Shown: one piece after another, positions 1 through 8,160 of the stretch
How the letters are laid out: each line of letters begins with the position of its first letter
How positions within the stretch are numbered: position 1 is the stretch's first letter
Assembly: GCF_050389775.1 (NCBI RefSeq)
Contig: NZ_CP177144.1
Coordinates: forward strand, 4,278,001-4,342,000
DNA length: 64,000 nt
Origin: Marinibacterium sp050389775
Lineage (GTDB): Bacteria; Pseudomonadota; Alphaproteobacteria; Rhodobacterales; Rhodobacteraceae
Direction: 5' to 3'
The notes under the pieces: generated by a model
Databases searched by the model: none
Told to the model about the DNA's origin: nothing
Seen by the model: only the letters and a program-made list of their open reading frames with translations
Position numbers and translations under genes: made by a program

Positions 1-1
1 C

Positions 2-1018
2 GGCGAATACGGGCTGGGCAAGCTGGCCAATTCGCTGGAGCTGGGCTGTGATTGCCTGGGCGTGATCCATTACCTGGATGCCGAGATTTCCGGCATCGAA
101 GGCAAGGCCGAGACGATCAGGAACGCCATCTGCATTCACGAGGAAGACACCGGCATCCTCTGGAAACACTGGGATTTCCGCACCGACAAGACCGAGGTCC
201 GGCGCGGGCGGCGGCTGGTGATCTCGTCGATCTCGACGGTGGGCAATTACGAATACGCGTCCTATTGGTATTTCTACCTCGACGGCAAGATCGAGTTCGA
301 GATGAAGGCCACGGGCATCATCAATACCGTCGGCAAGACGCCCGAGACCGACATGCGCTTCGGCACCGAGGTCGCTCCGGGGGTGATCGGACAGATCCAC
401 CAGCACCTCTTTGTGGCCCGGCTGGACCTGGCCGTCGACGGCGACGAAACCCGGGTGGTGGAATGCAACACCCGGGCGCTGCCGATGGGGCCGGACAATC
501 CCTATGGCAATGCGTTCTATGTCGAGGAAACGCCGCTGACGACGGAATGCGGGCGCAAGATCGCGCCCGAGACCCAGCGCTACTGGAAATTCGCGTCAGC
601 CGGGACGACCAATTACATGGGCAAGCCCACGGCCTACAAGCTGGAGCCGACCCATGCGGTGACGCCCTTCAACCATCCCGACGGGCCGTCAGGCCAGCGC
701 ATGCCGTTCATCTACAACCACCTGTGGCTGACCGAATACCATGCCGACGAACGCTTTCCCGCCGGGGATTTCATGAACCATTCCGACGGGTCCGAAGGCG
801 TGCACAAGGCGGCCGAGCGGGGCAATTCGATCGATGGCAAGGACGTGGTGGCCTGGCATGTCTTCGGGCTGCACCACAATGTCCGGCTTGAGGATTTCCC
901 GGTGCAGCCGGTGATTTCGACCGGGTTCATGCTGATGCCCAACGGGTTCTTCGACGGCAATCCCTGCCTGGACCTGCCCCCCGAACGCAACGCGGCCAGC
1001 TGCTGCGCGGCCGGCTGA
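2..1018 (+). CDS. Copper amine oxidase, C-terminal part (5' end outside window)
   Basis: Primary-amine oxidase (EC 1.4.3.21 type) that oxidises amines to aldehydes, H2O2 and ammonia using copper and topaquinone. The reading frame is already open at base 2, so the N-terminal half lies outside the window. Seen: the topaquinone motif NYEY (bases about 247-258, Tyr modified to TPQ), the copper ligands IHQHLF (about bases 394-411), and near the end the HHNVRLEDFPV block, which carries the third His ligand in this family. GEYGLGKLANSLELG at the very start is also a family hallmark. The visible 338 residues are the catalytic beta-sandwich domain. A SoxYZ-like carrier gene follows on the same strand after about 490 bp. 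Substrate cannot be told from sequence. Confidence 0.95.
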   Translation, partial: GEYGLGKLANSLELGCDCLGVIHYLDAEISGIEGKAETIRNAICIHEEDTGILWKHWDFRTDKTEVRRGRRLVISSISTVGNYEYASYWYFYLDGKIEFEMKATGIINTVGKTPETDMRFGTEVAPGVIGQIHQHLFVARLDLAVDGDETRVVECNTRALPMGPDNPYGNAFYVEETPLTTECGRKIAPETQRYWKFASAGTTNYMGKPTAYKLEPTHAVTPFNHPDGPSGQRMPFIYNHLWLTEYHADERFPAGDFMNHSDGSEGVHKAAERGNSIDGKDVVAWHVFGLHHNVRLEDFPVQPVISTGFMLMPNGFFDGNPCLDLPPERNAASCCAAG

Positions 1019-1504
1019 TCCGCACCCCGTTCCGGGGCGATTACGGAGTGGAAAGGGGTGGCGCCTGGGCGGCGGGGGTTGTCCGGCGGGAGGACCGTCT
1101 TGTGCAGCGGCCGGATAAGGCCTTGCGGCATGGCCCGGTGACAGCCCCCATGGGCCGGAGGACAGGGTGTGCAAGGCCACCTGTACGGCCGCCGGGTCGT
1201 GGCCTTACCGCAAGGCCTGCGGGCGGCCAGTGGCAGGCATATTGGCGCGCCCGGGCATCGGCGGGCCCTCTGCCTAGCGGCGGGCAAGTCGCGTGGCGGA
1301 ATGGGGGCCCTCCAGGCCATCAGCCGGCCCCATGGGACGGCCTGCAGCCAACCGGGGGCTGCCAGTCTGTACGGCGTCCGGTCCAAGGCGCGGCGAAACG
1401 GGCCGAAGGGTGGCGGGTGAGACCATCGACCTATTCGGCGGCATGCGACTTTCGTGCTAGTCATGGACCATGGGGACCGGACGAGGCCGGTCCGGAGGAA
1501 CGCC
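1019..1504. other. Gap between amine oxidase and SoxYZ-like gene; no gene seen
   Basis: No convincing coding frame. A short hairpin CCCCG-TTC-CGGGG (1025-1037) follows the amine oxidase stop and could be a weak terminator, though there is no T-run. Two 11-bp arms, AGGCCTTGCGG (1118-1128) and CCGCAAGGCCT (1208-1218), form a perfect inverted repeat around a 79-base interval. The rest is GC-rich and partly repetitive. A good ribosome site (GGAGGAA, 1494-1500) stands just before the next ATG. Confidence 0.5.
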
Positions 1505-2341
1505 ATGAGACCCGAACGACCCGCCCGCCGGGGCGCGAATATCCTGTCGGCCGTGACCGGCCTGGCCCTGGCCGTCCTGTCGGGGCCGACCACAGCCGGC
1601 GAAAGCTGGGATTACATCCGGGCCGAGCTTTACGATGCGCGGCCCCTGCGCGACGGCGGGGACATCATTGCCATCGACGCGCCCATGCGCACGCGCGACG
1701 ACGCCCGCACCCAAATCGCCGCCCAGGTCGTGGCCCCGCCCGGCCTGCGGCTGGGCCGGGTGACGCTGGTGCTCGACGAGAACCCGATGCCCGTTTCGGC
1801 CGTCTTCGCGCTGGACGACCCGCTGGAGAGCTTCTTCTTCGATGTCACCATGCGGGTGAACGGGCCGACGCCGCTGCATGTTGTGGCCGAGACGACCGAC
1901 GGCCAGCTCTGGGTGGCCGAGACCTTCGTCAAGACCTCCGGCCAGGGCGCCTGTGCCGCGCCGCCGGTGGGCGATCCGGCGCTGGCCCTGGCCAGCCTGG
2001 GAGAGATGCAGCTGGAGGTCACCGCCCTGCCCGGGGCCGGGGGCACGCTGGCGCAGCTGTCGGCGCGGTTGCGGAAGCTGGACGTGGATATCTCGCATCC
2101 CTCGCATTCGGGCATGCAGATGGACCAGGTGTCGCTGCTTTACATCCCGATGCGCTATGTCGAGGACGTGCAGATTGCCCTGGACGGTGCGGGCTATGTC
2201 GGCGTGACCGGGTCGATCTCGCTGTCCGAGAACCCCCGGCTTGGCCTGTCGGTGCCGGCGCGGACCCAGTCGGTCGACGTGACGATGACCGATACCGAGG
2301 GCACCGTCAGCCGAGCCCACAAGCGGCTGGCCGGGTATTAG
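1505..2341 (+). CDS. SoxYZ-like carrier protein (quinoprotein dehydrogenase-associated type)
   Basis: Periplasmic protein of 278 residues with an N-terminal signal sequence (hydrophobic stretch ILSAVTGLALAVLSG, then TTAGES), a SoxY-like domain and a C-terminal SoxZ-like domain. It resembles the fused SoxYZ-like carriers usually found beside PQQ-dependent dehydrogenases. The Cys of SGQGACAAPP, between the two domains, is the likely carrier residue, as in the SoxY swinging arm. The ATG at 1505 is chosen over upstream in-frame starts because GGAGGAA precedes it by four bases and the signal peptide then begins correctly. No sox or quinoprotein dehydrogenase gene is visible; the nearest upstream gene is a copper amine oxidase, another quinone-cofactor enzyme. 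The real partner is unknown. Confidence 0.82.
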   Translation: MRPERPARRGANILSAVTGLALAVLSGPTTAGESWDYIRAELYDARPLRDGGDIIAIDAPMRTRDDARTQIAAQVVAPPGLRLGRVTLVLDENPMPVSAVFALDDPLESFFFDVTMRVNGPTPLHVVAETTDGQLWVAETFVKTSGQGACAAPPVGDPALALASLGEMQLEVTALPGAGGTLAQLSARLRKLDVDISHPSHSGMQMDQVSLLYIPMRYVEDVQIALDGAGYVGVTGSISLSENPRLGLSVPARTQSVDVTMTDTEGTVSRAHKRLAGY

Positions 2342-2343
2342 CG

Positions 2344-2371
2344 GTAGGATGGGTGCGAGCACCCATCCTAC
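2344..2371. repeat. REP-like perfect inverted repeat at convergent gene ends
   Basis: Arms GTAGGATGGGTGC (2344-2356) and its exact complement (2359-2371) flank a two-base centre. It begins three bases after the SoxYZ-like stop and ends twelve bases before the stop of the convergent dehydratase gene, so it can act as a bidirectional transcription end or mRNA 3' stabiliser. A related element (GTAGGGTGGGT core) occurs at 60981-61039, also between convergent genes. Confidence 0.8.
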
Positions 2372-2383
2372 GGATCCAGCCTG

Positions 2384-3658
2384 TCAGCCGGCGAACCGGA
2401 AGGCCGCGCGGGTTTCGGCCTTGATCTCGATCGAGAACCCCGGCGCCGAGGGCGCGAGATAGGCGCCGTTGTCCACCCGGCAGGGATCGGTGAAATGCTC
2501 GTGCAGGTGATCGACGAACTCGGTCACGCGGCCCTCCTTCGTCCCGGCCACGGCGACATAGTCGATCATCGACAGGTGCTGCACGTATTCGCACAGCCCC
2601 ACGCCCCCGGCATGAGGCCAGACCGGCAGGCCGGCCTTGGCCGCCATCAGCTGCACGGCCAGCACCTCGTTCAGCCCGCCCAGCCGGCAGCTGTCGATCT
2701 GCACCACGTCGATGGCCCCCGCGGCGATGAACTGCTTGAACATCACGCGGTTCTGGCACATCTCGCCCGTCGCCACCTTGACCGGCGCCACCGCCTCGCG
2801 GATCGCCTTGTGGCCAAGGATGTCATCCGGGCTGGTCGGTTCCTCGATGAACCAGGGCTTGGCAAATGACAGCTGTTTCACCCAGTCGATGGCCTGGCCG
2901 ACCTCCCAGACCTGGTTGGCGTCGATCATCATCGTCACGCCCTCGCCCAGCTCTTCGCGGGCAATGGTCAGGCGGCGGATATCGTCCTGCAGATCCCGGC
3001 CGACCTTCATCTTCACATGGGTGAACCCGCTGTCCTTCGCCTCGCGGCAGAGCCGGCGCAGCTTATCATCCGGGTATCCCAGCCAACCGGCCGAGGTCGT
3101 GTAACAGGGATAGCCCTCGCCCAGCAGTGTCTCGATCCGCGCGGCCTTGCCGCCCTCGGCTTCCTGGAGGATCTCCAGCGCCTCGCCCGGATCCAGGTAA
3201 TCCGTCATGTAGCGGAAATCGGGGATCTTCACGAGCTGCTCGGGCGCCATCTCGCCCACGAACCGCCAGACAGGTTTCCCCGCCTCCCGCGCCATCAGGT
3301 CCCAGACCGCGTTGATCACGGCACCGGCGGCCAGGTGGATGACCCCTTTCTCCGGCCCGACCCAGCGCAGCTGGCTGTCGCCGGTCACCGCGCGCCAGAA
3401 GGCGCCCGGATCAGCCAGGATGTCATCGGTGTCGCGGCCCACGACCTGCGGCGCCAGCGCCTCGATCGCGGCCACGCACAGCTCGTTGCCGCGCCCGATG
3501 GTGAAAGTCAGCCCGTGGCCCTCGTGGCCCCCGTCCGTCTCCAGCGCCACGTAGGCGGCCGAGTAGACCGGATCGGGGTTCATCGCATCCGACCCGTCCA
3601 GCCCCCCTTCGGACGGGAACCGCAGGTCCCAGGTCCGAAGGCCCGTGATCCGGCTCAT
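2384..3658 (-). CDS. fucD: L-fuconate dehydratase (enolase superfamily)
   Basis: Dehydrates L-fuconate to 2-keto-3-deoxy-L-fuconate (EC 4.2.1.68), with Mg2+. At 424 residues it matches the family length. Visible enolase-superfamily residues are K216 and K218 in VKMKVG, metal ligands D246 (MIDANQ), E272 (IEEP) and E299 (TGEM), and H349 in WPHAGG; this spacing agrees, with a two-residue offset, with the characterised Xanthomonas enzyme as I recall it. It is the last gene of a long minus-strand operon and overlaps the FAH-family gene by four bases (ATGA). Activity on other 6-deoxy or C4-epimeric aldonates is possible, but the neighbouring SDR and hydrolase make the fuconate route the best call. 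Confidence 0.88.
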   Translation of the reverse strand: MSRITGLRTWDLRFPSEGGLDGSDAMNPDPVYSAAYVALETDGGHEGHGLTFTIGRGNELCVAAIEALAPQVVGRDTDDILADPGAFWRAVTGDSQLRWVGPEKGVIHLAAGAVINAVWDLMAREAGKPVWRFVGEMAPEQLVKIPDFRYMTDYLDPGEALEILQEAEGGKAARIETLLGEGYPCYTTSAGWLGYPDDKLRRLCREAKDSGFTHVKMKVGRDLQDDIRRLTIAREELGEGVTMMIDANQVWEVGQAIDWVKQLSFAKPWFIEEPTSPDDILGHKAIREAVAPVKVATGEMCQNRVMFKQFIAAGAIDVVQIDSCRLGGLNEVLAVQLMAAKAGLPVWPHAGGVGLCEYVQHLSMIDYVAVAGTKEGRVTEFVDHLHEHFTDPCRVDNGAYLAPSAPGFSIEIKAETRAAFRFAG

Positions 3659-4497
3659 GCGTCCGCCACCACGTCCTGGCGCTGGGTGCCCAGCCCTTCG
3701 ATGCCCAGCTCGACCACGTCACCGGCCTTGAGGTAGCGCGGCGGTTTCATGCCCAGGCCAACCCCCGGAGGCGTGCCGGTCGAGATCACGTCACCGGCCT
3801 GCAGCGACATGAACTGCGACAGGTAGCTGACCAGGTGTTTCACGCCGTAGACCATGGTGTTGGTCGAGCCGTCCTGCATCTTTTCGCCGTTGACCGTCAG
3901 CCACATGGGCAGGTCCTGCACGTCGGCGATCTCATCCGGCGTCACCAGCCACGGGCCGATCTGGCCGAAATTGTCGCAGCTCTTGCCCTTGGTCCACTGG
4001 CCTTCGCGCTCGATCTGGAAACCGCGTTCAGAGACGTCGTTGGTCACGGCAAAGCCCGCGACGTGGTCCATGGCATTGGCCTCGTCGATGTACTTGCCCG
4101 GCTTGCCGATGATCACGGCCAGCTCGACTTCCCAGTCGGTCTTTTCCGAGTTGCGCGGGATCACGATCGGGTCATTCGGGCCGCAGATGGCCGAGGTGGC
4201 CTTCATGAAGATGATCGGCTCGGGCGGAACGGTGGCGCCGGTCTCGGCGGCGTGGTCGGAGTAGTTCAGCCCGATGCAGATGAACTTGCCGGTGCCGGCG
4301 ACGCAGGGGCCAAGGCGCGGATCGCCCTCGACCAGAGGCAGGGTGGACGGATCCACGGCGGCGATCTTGGCGATGCCTTCGGGGCCGATGGCGTCTCCGG
4401 CGATGTCGGGGACGATGACCGAGAGGTCACGGATCGCACCGTCATACAGAAGGCCGGGTTTTTCGGCGCCGGGCGCGCCATAACGAAGCAGTTTCAT
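3655..4497 (-). CDS. FAH-family hydrolase, probable 2,4-diketo-3-deoxy-L-fuconate hydrolase
   Basis: Fumarylacetoacetate-hydrolase fold, 280 residues. In the L-fucose route such an enzyme cleaves 2,4-diketo-3-deoxy-L-fuconate to pyruvate and L-lactate. Seen: the metal-site residues E123 and E125 in DWEVELAVIIG, an Asp in VTNDVSERGFQ, and the C-terminal STGTPPGVGLGMKPP glycine-rich block typical of the family. Many homologues are annotated ureidoglycolate lyase; position directly between the SDR and the fuconate dehydratase favours the sugar-acid role. The start has a clear GAGGGA ribosome site. Confidence 0.82.
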   Translation of the reverse strand: MKLLRYGAPGAEKPGLLYDGAIRDLSVIVPDIAGDAIGPEGIAKIAAVDPSTLPLVEGDPRLGPCVAGTGKFICIGLNYSDHAAETGATVPPEPIIFMKATSAICGPNDPIVIPRNSEKTDWEVELAVIIGKPGKYIDEANAMDHVAGFAVTNDVSERGFQIEREGQWTKGKSCDNFGQIGPWLVTPDEIADVQDLPMWLTVNGEKMQDGSTNTMVYGVKHLVSYLSQFMSLQAGDVISTGTPPGVGLGMKPPRYLKAGDVVELGIEGLGTQRQDVVADA

Positions 4498-4508
4498 AGG
4501 TTTGTCCC

Positions 4509-5228
4509 TCAGATGGTCCAGCCGCCGTCGATGCAGACAGCCTGGCCGGTGGTGTAGGTTGCGCCCGCCAGTTGCACGGCGAGATCGGCGATTTCTTCCG
4601 GCTCGCCGATGCGGCCCATGGGCTGGCGGGCGATGAAATCGGCGCGGGCCTTGTCGTAATCGCCCGTGTCTGCAAGGCGCTGGTCGAGCGATGGCGATTG
4701 CACCGTGCCCGGGCAGATCGCGTTGCAGCGGATGCCCTGGGTCACGTAATCTGCGGCGACCGATTTGGTCAGGCCCAGCACGGCGGCCTTGGTGGCGGAA
4801 TAGACAAAGCGGTTCGGCACACCTTTGATCGAAGACGCCACCGAGCTCATGTTGATGATGGCGCCGCTTTCGCGCTCCAGCATGCCCGGCAGGACGGCCT
4901 TGATCATGCGGACCATGGCCTTGACGTTCAGGTCAAACGCGAAGTCCAGGTCGCTGTCCGGCGCCTCGAGGATCGAGCCGCCATGCACCACGCCTGCGCA
5001 GTTGAAGAGCACGTCCACCGCGCCGATCTTTTCGACTAGGGCATTCACGGCGTCCGTGTCCAGCACGTCCAGCTTGGCAGTCTGGCACTCCAGCCCCGCC
5101 AGCGCCTCGGCATTGATATCCGTTGCCCAGACATTGCATCCGGCCGCGATGAAGGCCTCGGCCGAGGCGCGGCCGATGCCCTGGGCGGCGGCGGTGATCA
5201 GGACGGTCTGGCCGGCGATTTTGCTCAT
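4509..5228 (-). CDS. SDR, probable 2-keto-3-deoxy-L-fuconate dehydrogenase
   Basis: Classical short-chain dehydrogenase of 239 residues. It carries the cofactor loop TAAAQGIG (12-19), D37 after the second strand (suggesting NAD+), NCAG (76-79), N101, the catalytic Ser in NMSSVASS and YSATK (Y143, K147). TAAAQGIGRAS near the N terminus is characteristic of 2-keto-3-deoxy-L-fuconate dehydrogenases, which oxidise C4 to give the 2,4-diketo acid used by the adjacent FAH hydrolase. The start overlaps the stop of the MaoC-like gene by four bases. Confidence 0.82.
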   Translation of the reverse strand: MSKIAGQTVLITAAAQGIGRASAEAFIAAGCNVWATDINAEALAGLECQTAKLDVLDTDAVNALVEKIGAVDVLFNCAGVVHGGSILEAPDSDLDFAFDLNVKAMVRMIKAVLPGMLERESGAIINMSSVASSIKGVPNRFVYSATKAAVLGLTKSVAADYVTQGIRCNAICPGTVQSPSLDQRLADTGDYDKARADFIARQPMGRIGEPEEIADLAVQLAGATYTTGQAVCIDGGWTI

Positions 5229-5677
5229 GCCATCACCTCTTTCTTTTCAACGATGTAGATATGTTCACAGGCCAGAACGACCTGGTCGCGCTGGTTCAGC
5301 ACTTCGACCTTTTCAAAGAGCTTGCCGGAGGTCGGCCGTTTGGGGTCGTCTTCCTTCCGTGCCGCCGTGACGCGGGTGCGGATCGTGTCGCCGATCATCA
5401 CCGGGCGGACAAAGCGCAGCCGGTCGTAGCCGTAGGAAAACGCCAGCGGGTTGATCTCGGTCGCGGTGAGGCCGACGCCGATGGCGAAGATCATCGTGCC
5501 ATGGGCGATCCGGCCGCCGAATTCGGATTTCGCCATGAACTCGGCATCCATGTGATGCGGGAAGAAATCGCCGGTATGGCCGGCATGGACGACGAAATCG
5601 GTTTCGGTGATCGTGCGGCCATAGGTCTCGCGGCTTTCGCCGATCTCGTAATCTTCAAGGTAGCGGGGGCGTTCCAT
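5225..5677 (-). CDS. MaoC-like hot-dog dehydratase
   Basis: 150-residue single hot-dog protein of the MaoC/(R)-enoyl-CoA hydratase group. The hydratase-like segment GDFFPHHMD (about 37-45) and the HGTMIF helix start are visible. It overlaps its neighbours on both sides (ATGA downstream, TGATG upstream), so it is translationally coupled within the sugar operon. MaoC proteins usually act on CoA thioesters, which the known L-fucose route lacks; its substrate here is unknown, and it may act on a side product or be a non-CoA hydro-lyase. Confidence 0.8.
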   Translation of the reverse strand: MERPRYLEDYEIGESRETYGRTITETDFVVHAGHTGDFFPHHMDAEFMAKSEFGGRIAHGTMIFAIGVGLTATEINPLAFSYGYDRLRFVRPVMIGDTIRTRVTAARKEDDPKRPTSGKLFEKVEVLNQRDQVVLACEHIYIVEKKEVMA

Positions 5678-6723
5678 CAGGGCCTCTTCTCGATTGGGGT
5701 CATGGGCGCGGCAGAGGACGCATAGGCGGCCTCGACCAGCGCCATGGTGCGCCAGCCGTCGGCGACGGGCGCGATGAGGGTGTCTTCTCCAGCGGCGGCG
5801 CGTTGCAGGTTGTGCATGCGGGCGGTGAAGCTTTCGGTGAACCAGGATCCGCGCAGGGGGATGTCGTGCCATTGCCCGCCGGTGTGGATCTGCAGGATGT
5901 CCGGTTCGCCCTTCGGGTAGTCGAGGTTGACGCCCAGCTTCATGTAGGCGGCGCCTTCGGTGCCCGCGATGCGCATCTCGCAGGCCTGGTGCGGGCGGCC
6001 GTAATCCCAGTCGTGGTTGACCGACAGGACACAGCGGATGTCCGCGCCGTAATCCAGGATCGCCGCTGTACGCGTCTGGGCGACCTTGTGGGACGGGTGG
6101 CCGATGGTCTTGGCGTGGATGCCAGCCGGGTCGCCCAGCAGGTGGCGGATCAGGTCGAGGTAGTGGATCGAATGCATGGTGATCTCGATCCGGGGCAGGC
6201 CTTCGAGGAATTCCCAGAGGCCCCATGGCGTGGCCAGCACGCCGTGCATCTCGATATCGACGACGCGGCCCAGCAGGCCCCTGTCGATGGCGTCCTTCAG
6301 CGCGACGGCCATGGGCGCAAAGCGCAGCTGGAAGTTCATCGCGGCCTGAAGGCCCCGGGCCTCGCAGATGTCCAGCACTTCGGAGGCGCCTGTCAGGTCG
6401 GACCCCATGGGCTTCTGGATCAGACAGGGCGCGCCCTCGGGGAGGGTCTTCAGGATCGAGGCATGGGCGGCGGGCGGCGTGGCCAGGTCGTAGACGGCGT
6501 TCTCGACGGCCAGCGCCTGATCGACGGTCAGCGCCTGCGTGCCGTGTTCCGAGGCCAGTGCCTGGGCCTTGGCAAAGTCCGGGTCGGTGATCCCGGCGAC
6601 CGTGTAGCCCCCGGCCTTCCACGCCGGCAGATGCGCGTCGCGGACGATGGAGCCGGCGCCGAAGATGACGATGGGGCGGCGGACGGAGGGCAGATCCCAT
6701 TCCTGTTTCAGCTCAATCGACAT
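5677..6723 (-). CDS. Gfo/Idh/MocA-family oxidoreductase
   Basis: 348 residues with an N-terminal Rossmann fold (IFGAGSI at 20-26) and the family lysine in LIQKPMG (K104, where EKP is usual), followed by the alpha/beta C-terminal domain. Family members oxidise or reduce sugars and inositols with NAD(P). Within this operon it is a candidate for the first oxidation of the free sugar to its lactone, a step otherwise missing here, but this is inference. The stop codon shares a base with the MaoC start (TGATG), and the start overlaps the mutarotase gene by eleven bases. Confidence 0.85.
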   Translation of the reverse strand: MSIELKQEWDLPSVRRPIVIFGAGSIVRDAHLPAWKAGGYTVAGITDPDFAKAQALASEHGTQALTVDQALAVENAVYDLATPPAAHASILKTLPEGAPCLIQKPMGSDLTGASEVLDICEARGLQAAMNFQLRFAPMAVALKDAIDRGLLGRVVDIEMHGVLATPWGLWEFLEGLPRIEITMHSIHYLDLIRHLLGDPAGIHAKTIGHPSHKVAQTRTAAILDYGADIRCVLSVNHDWDYGRPHQACEMRIAGTEGAAYMKLGVNLDYPKGEPDILQIHTGGQWHDIPLRGSWFTESFTARMHNLQRAAAGEDTLIAPVADGWRTMALVEAAYASSAAPMTPIEKRP

Positions 6724-7042
6724 GGAAGACCTCCTCCATGTCGGCCCACCAATCGCCGTCCTTGCGGGTGTCCAATGGCACCTGACAGGGCATGCAGACG
6801 GCCCACCAGCGCTGGGTTTCCTCGTCGGCGGCCATCTTGGCGGCGTCGGCGGCCCAATCGTCTCCGTGATATTCGAAGGTGGCGAACAGCAGGTTCTCCG
6901 GCTCGCGCAGGAAGATCGTGTAGTTGCGGATGTTGCATTCGGCGATCTTCGCCAGCACGCCGGGCCAGACTGCGGCGTGCAGCTCCTTGTACTCGGCGAT
7001 CTTCTCGGGGCTGACCCCGATCACCTGTCCCATGCGGACCAT
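6713..7042 (-). CDS. L-rhamnose mutarotase family protein (probable 6-deoxysugar mutarotase)
   Basis: 109-residue dimeric ferredoxin-like protein of the RhaM family, which interconverts alpha and beta anomers of L-rhamnose or L-fucose. Visible marks are the EYKELHAAVWPGVL segment with the catalytic-type H22, NYTIFL, and the tryptophan pair at 79-80. The ATG at 7042 shares one base with the stop of the upstream enolase-superfamily gene (TGATG), so I use this start rather than one further upstream in frame. It would supply the anomer needed by a sugar dehydrogenase. Confidence 0.88.
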   Translation of the reverse strand: MVRMGQVIGVSPEKIAEYKELHAAVWPGVLAKIAECNIRNYTIFLREPENLLFATFEYHGDDWAADAAKMAADEETQRWWAVCMPCQVPLDTRKDGDWWADMEEVFHVD

Positions 7043-8160
7043 CAGACCCCCTCCCCGAGGTTCATGGTGAATTCGGCGACCGACCGGCGGTCGATCTCGG
7101 CAATGTCCCAGTCGATGCCGATGCCGGGGGCTTCGGGCGCCTGCGCCATGCCGTTTTCTATGACCAGCCCCTGCCCGGTGATCTCGTCGAGCTGGGGGAT
7201 GTATTCCACCCACATGCCGTTGCGGATCGCGCAGACGAGCGAGGCGTGCAGTTCCATCAGGAAATGCGGCGCCACGGCGAGGCCATGGCATTCGGCCATA
7301 TGCGCGACCTTGAGCCAGGGGGTGATGCCGCCGATCCGGCCGGCATCGACCTGGATCACGCTGGCAGCCCCCCGCGCGACGTAATCGGCGAAATGGCGGA
7401 TGGAATAGAGGCTTTCACCCACCGCCACAGGCATCGACGCGATGCGCGCCAGCTCGGCGTGGCCTTCGATATCGTCGGCGGCCAAAGGTTCCTCGAGCCA
7501 GCCCAGGTCGAAATCCGCGAGCGCATTGGCCCGGCGACGGGCGGTGTCGCGCAGGAAGCCCTGGTTGGCGTCGACCATGATCTCTTGGCTTGGCCCCACG
7601 GCATCGCGGATGGCGCCGATGCGGGCGGCGTCCTCGGCGGCGGAAGGCTTGCCGATCTTGACCTTGGACCCCTTGAACCCGGCCTCTTTCGCGGCAATCG
7701 CGTCGTCTACCAGCGCTTGCGTCGGGATATGCAGCCAGCCGCCTTCGGTGGTGTAACAGGGTGCCTGCGCCTTCGCGCCACCGGCCAGTCGCCAGAGCGG
7801 CAACCCGGCGCGTTTGCAGCGCAGATCCCACAGCGCCGTATCGACAGCCGCCAAGGCAATGGAAGTCAAAGCCCCCACCGTCGTCGCATGGGTGTGGAAT
7901 TCGAGGTCGGTCCAGATCGCCTCGACCTCTTCGGCCTCGCGGCCCAGCAGACGCGGCGCAAGGTGGTCGGACAGCAGCCGCATGACCGACGACCCGCCGG
8001 TGCCGATCGTGTAGGAATAGCCCATGCCCACCGCCCCGTCGGTGTCGGTGATCGTGACGAGGGGCGTCTCCTGGCTGACGAAGGACTGGATCGCGTCGGT
8101 GCGTTTCACCTTGGGCGCCAGGTCCACCATCTGCAGCTTGATATGGGCGATCCGGGCCAT
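7042..8160 (-). CDS. Mandelate racemase/muconate lactonizing-type sugar-acid dehydratase
   Basis: Second enolase-superfamily enzyme of the operon, 372 residues. Catalytic set of the mandelate-racemase subgroup: K166 and K168 (KVKIG), metal ligands D197, E223 and E249, then the D272/H299 dyad (VDAG, APHF). This arrangement fits an acid-sugar dehydratase or racemase. It is clearly diverged from the fuconate dehydratase at 2384-3658, so it probably handles a different epimer or sugar acid carried by the same transporter. Linked by one-base TGATG overlaps to both the ATPase upstream and the mutarotase downstream. Confidence 0.85.
   Translation of the reverse strand: MARIAHIKLQMVDLAPKVKRTDAIQSFVSQETPLVTITDTDGAVGMGYSYTIGTGGSSVMRLLSDHLAPRLLGREAEEVEAIWTDLEFHTHATTVGALTSIALAAVDTALWDLRCKRAGLPLWRLAGGAKAQAPCYTTEGGWLHIPTQALVDDAIAAKEAGFKGSKVKIGKPSAAEDAARIGAIRDAVGPSQEIMVDANQGFLRDTARRRANALADFDLGWLEEPLAADDIEGHAELARIASMPVAVGESLYSIRHFADYVARGAASVIQVDAGRIGGITPWLKVAHMAECHGLAVAPHFLMELHASLVCAIRNGMWVEYIPQLDEITGQGLVIENGMAQAPEAPGIGIDWDIAEIDRRSVAEFTMNLGEGV

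Noticed and set aside
1048..2424. Plus-strand frame of 458 residues over the SoxYZ-like gene
   Set aside because: Arg/Gly/Pro-rich composition, overlaps a gene with signal peptide and clear domains, and continues through the REP-like repeat.
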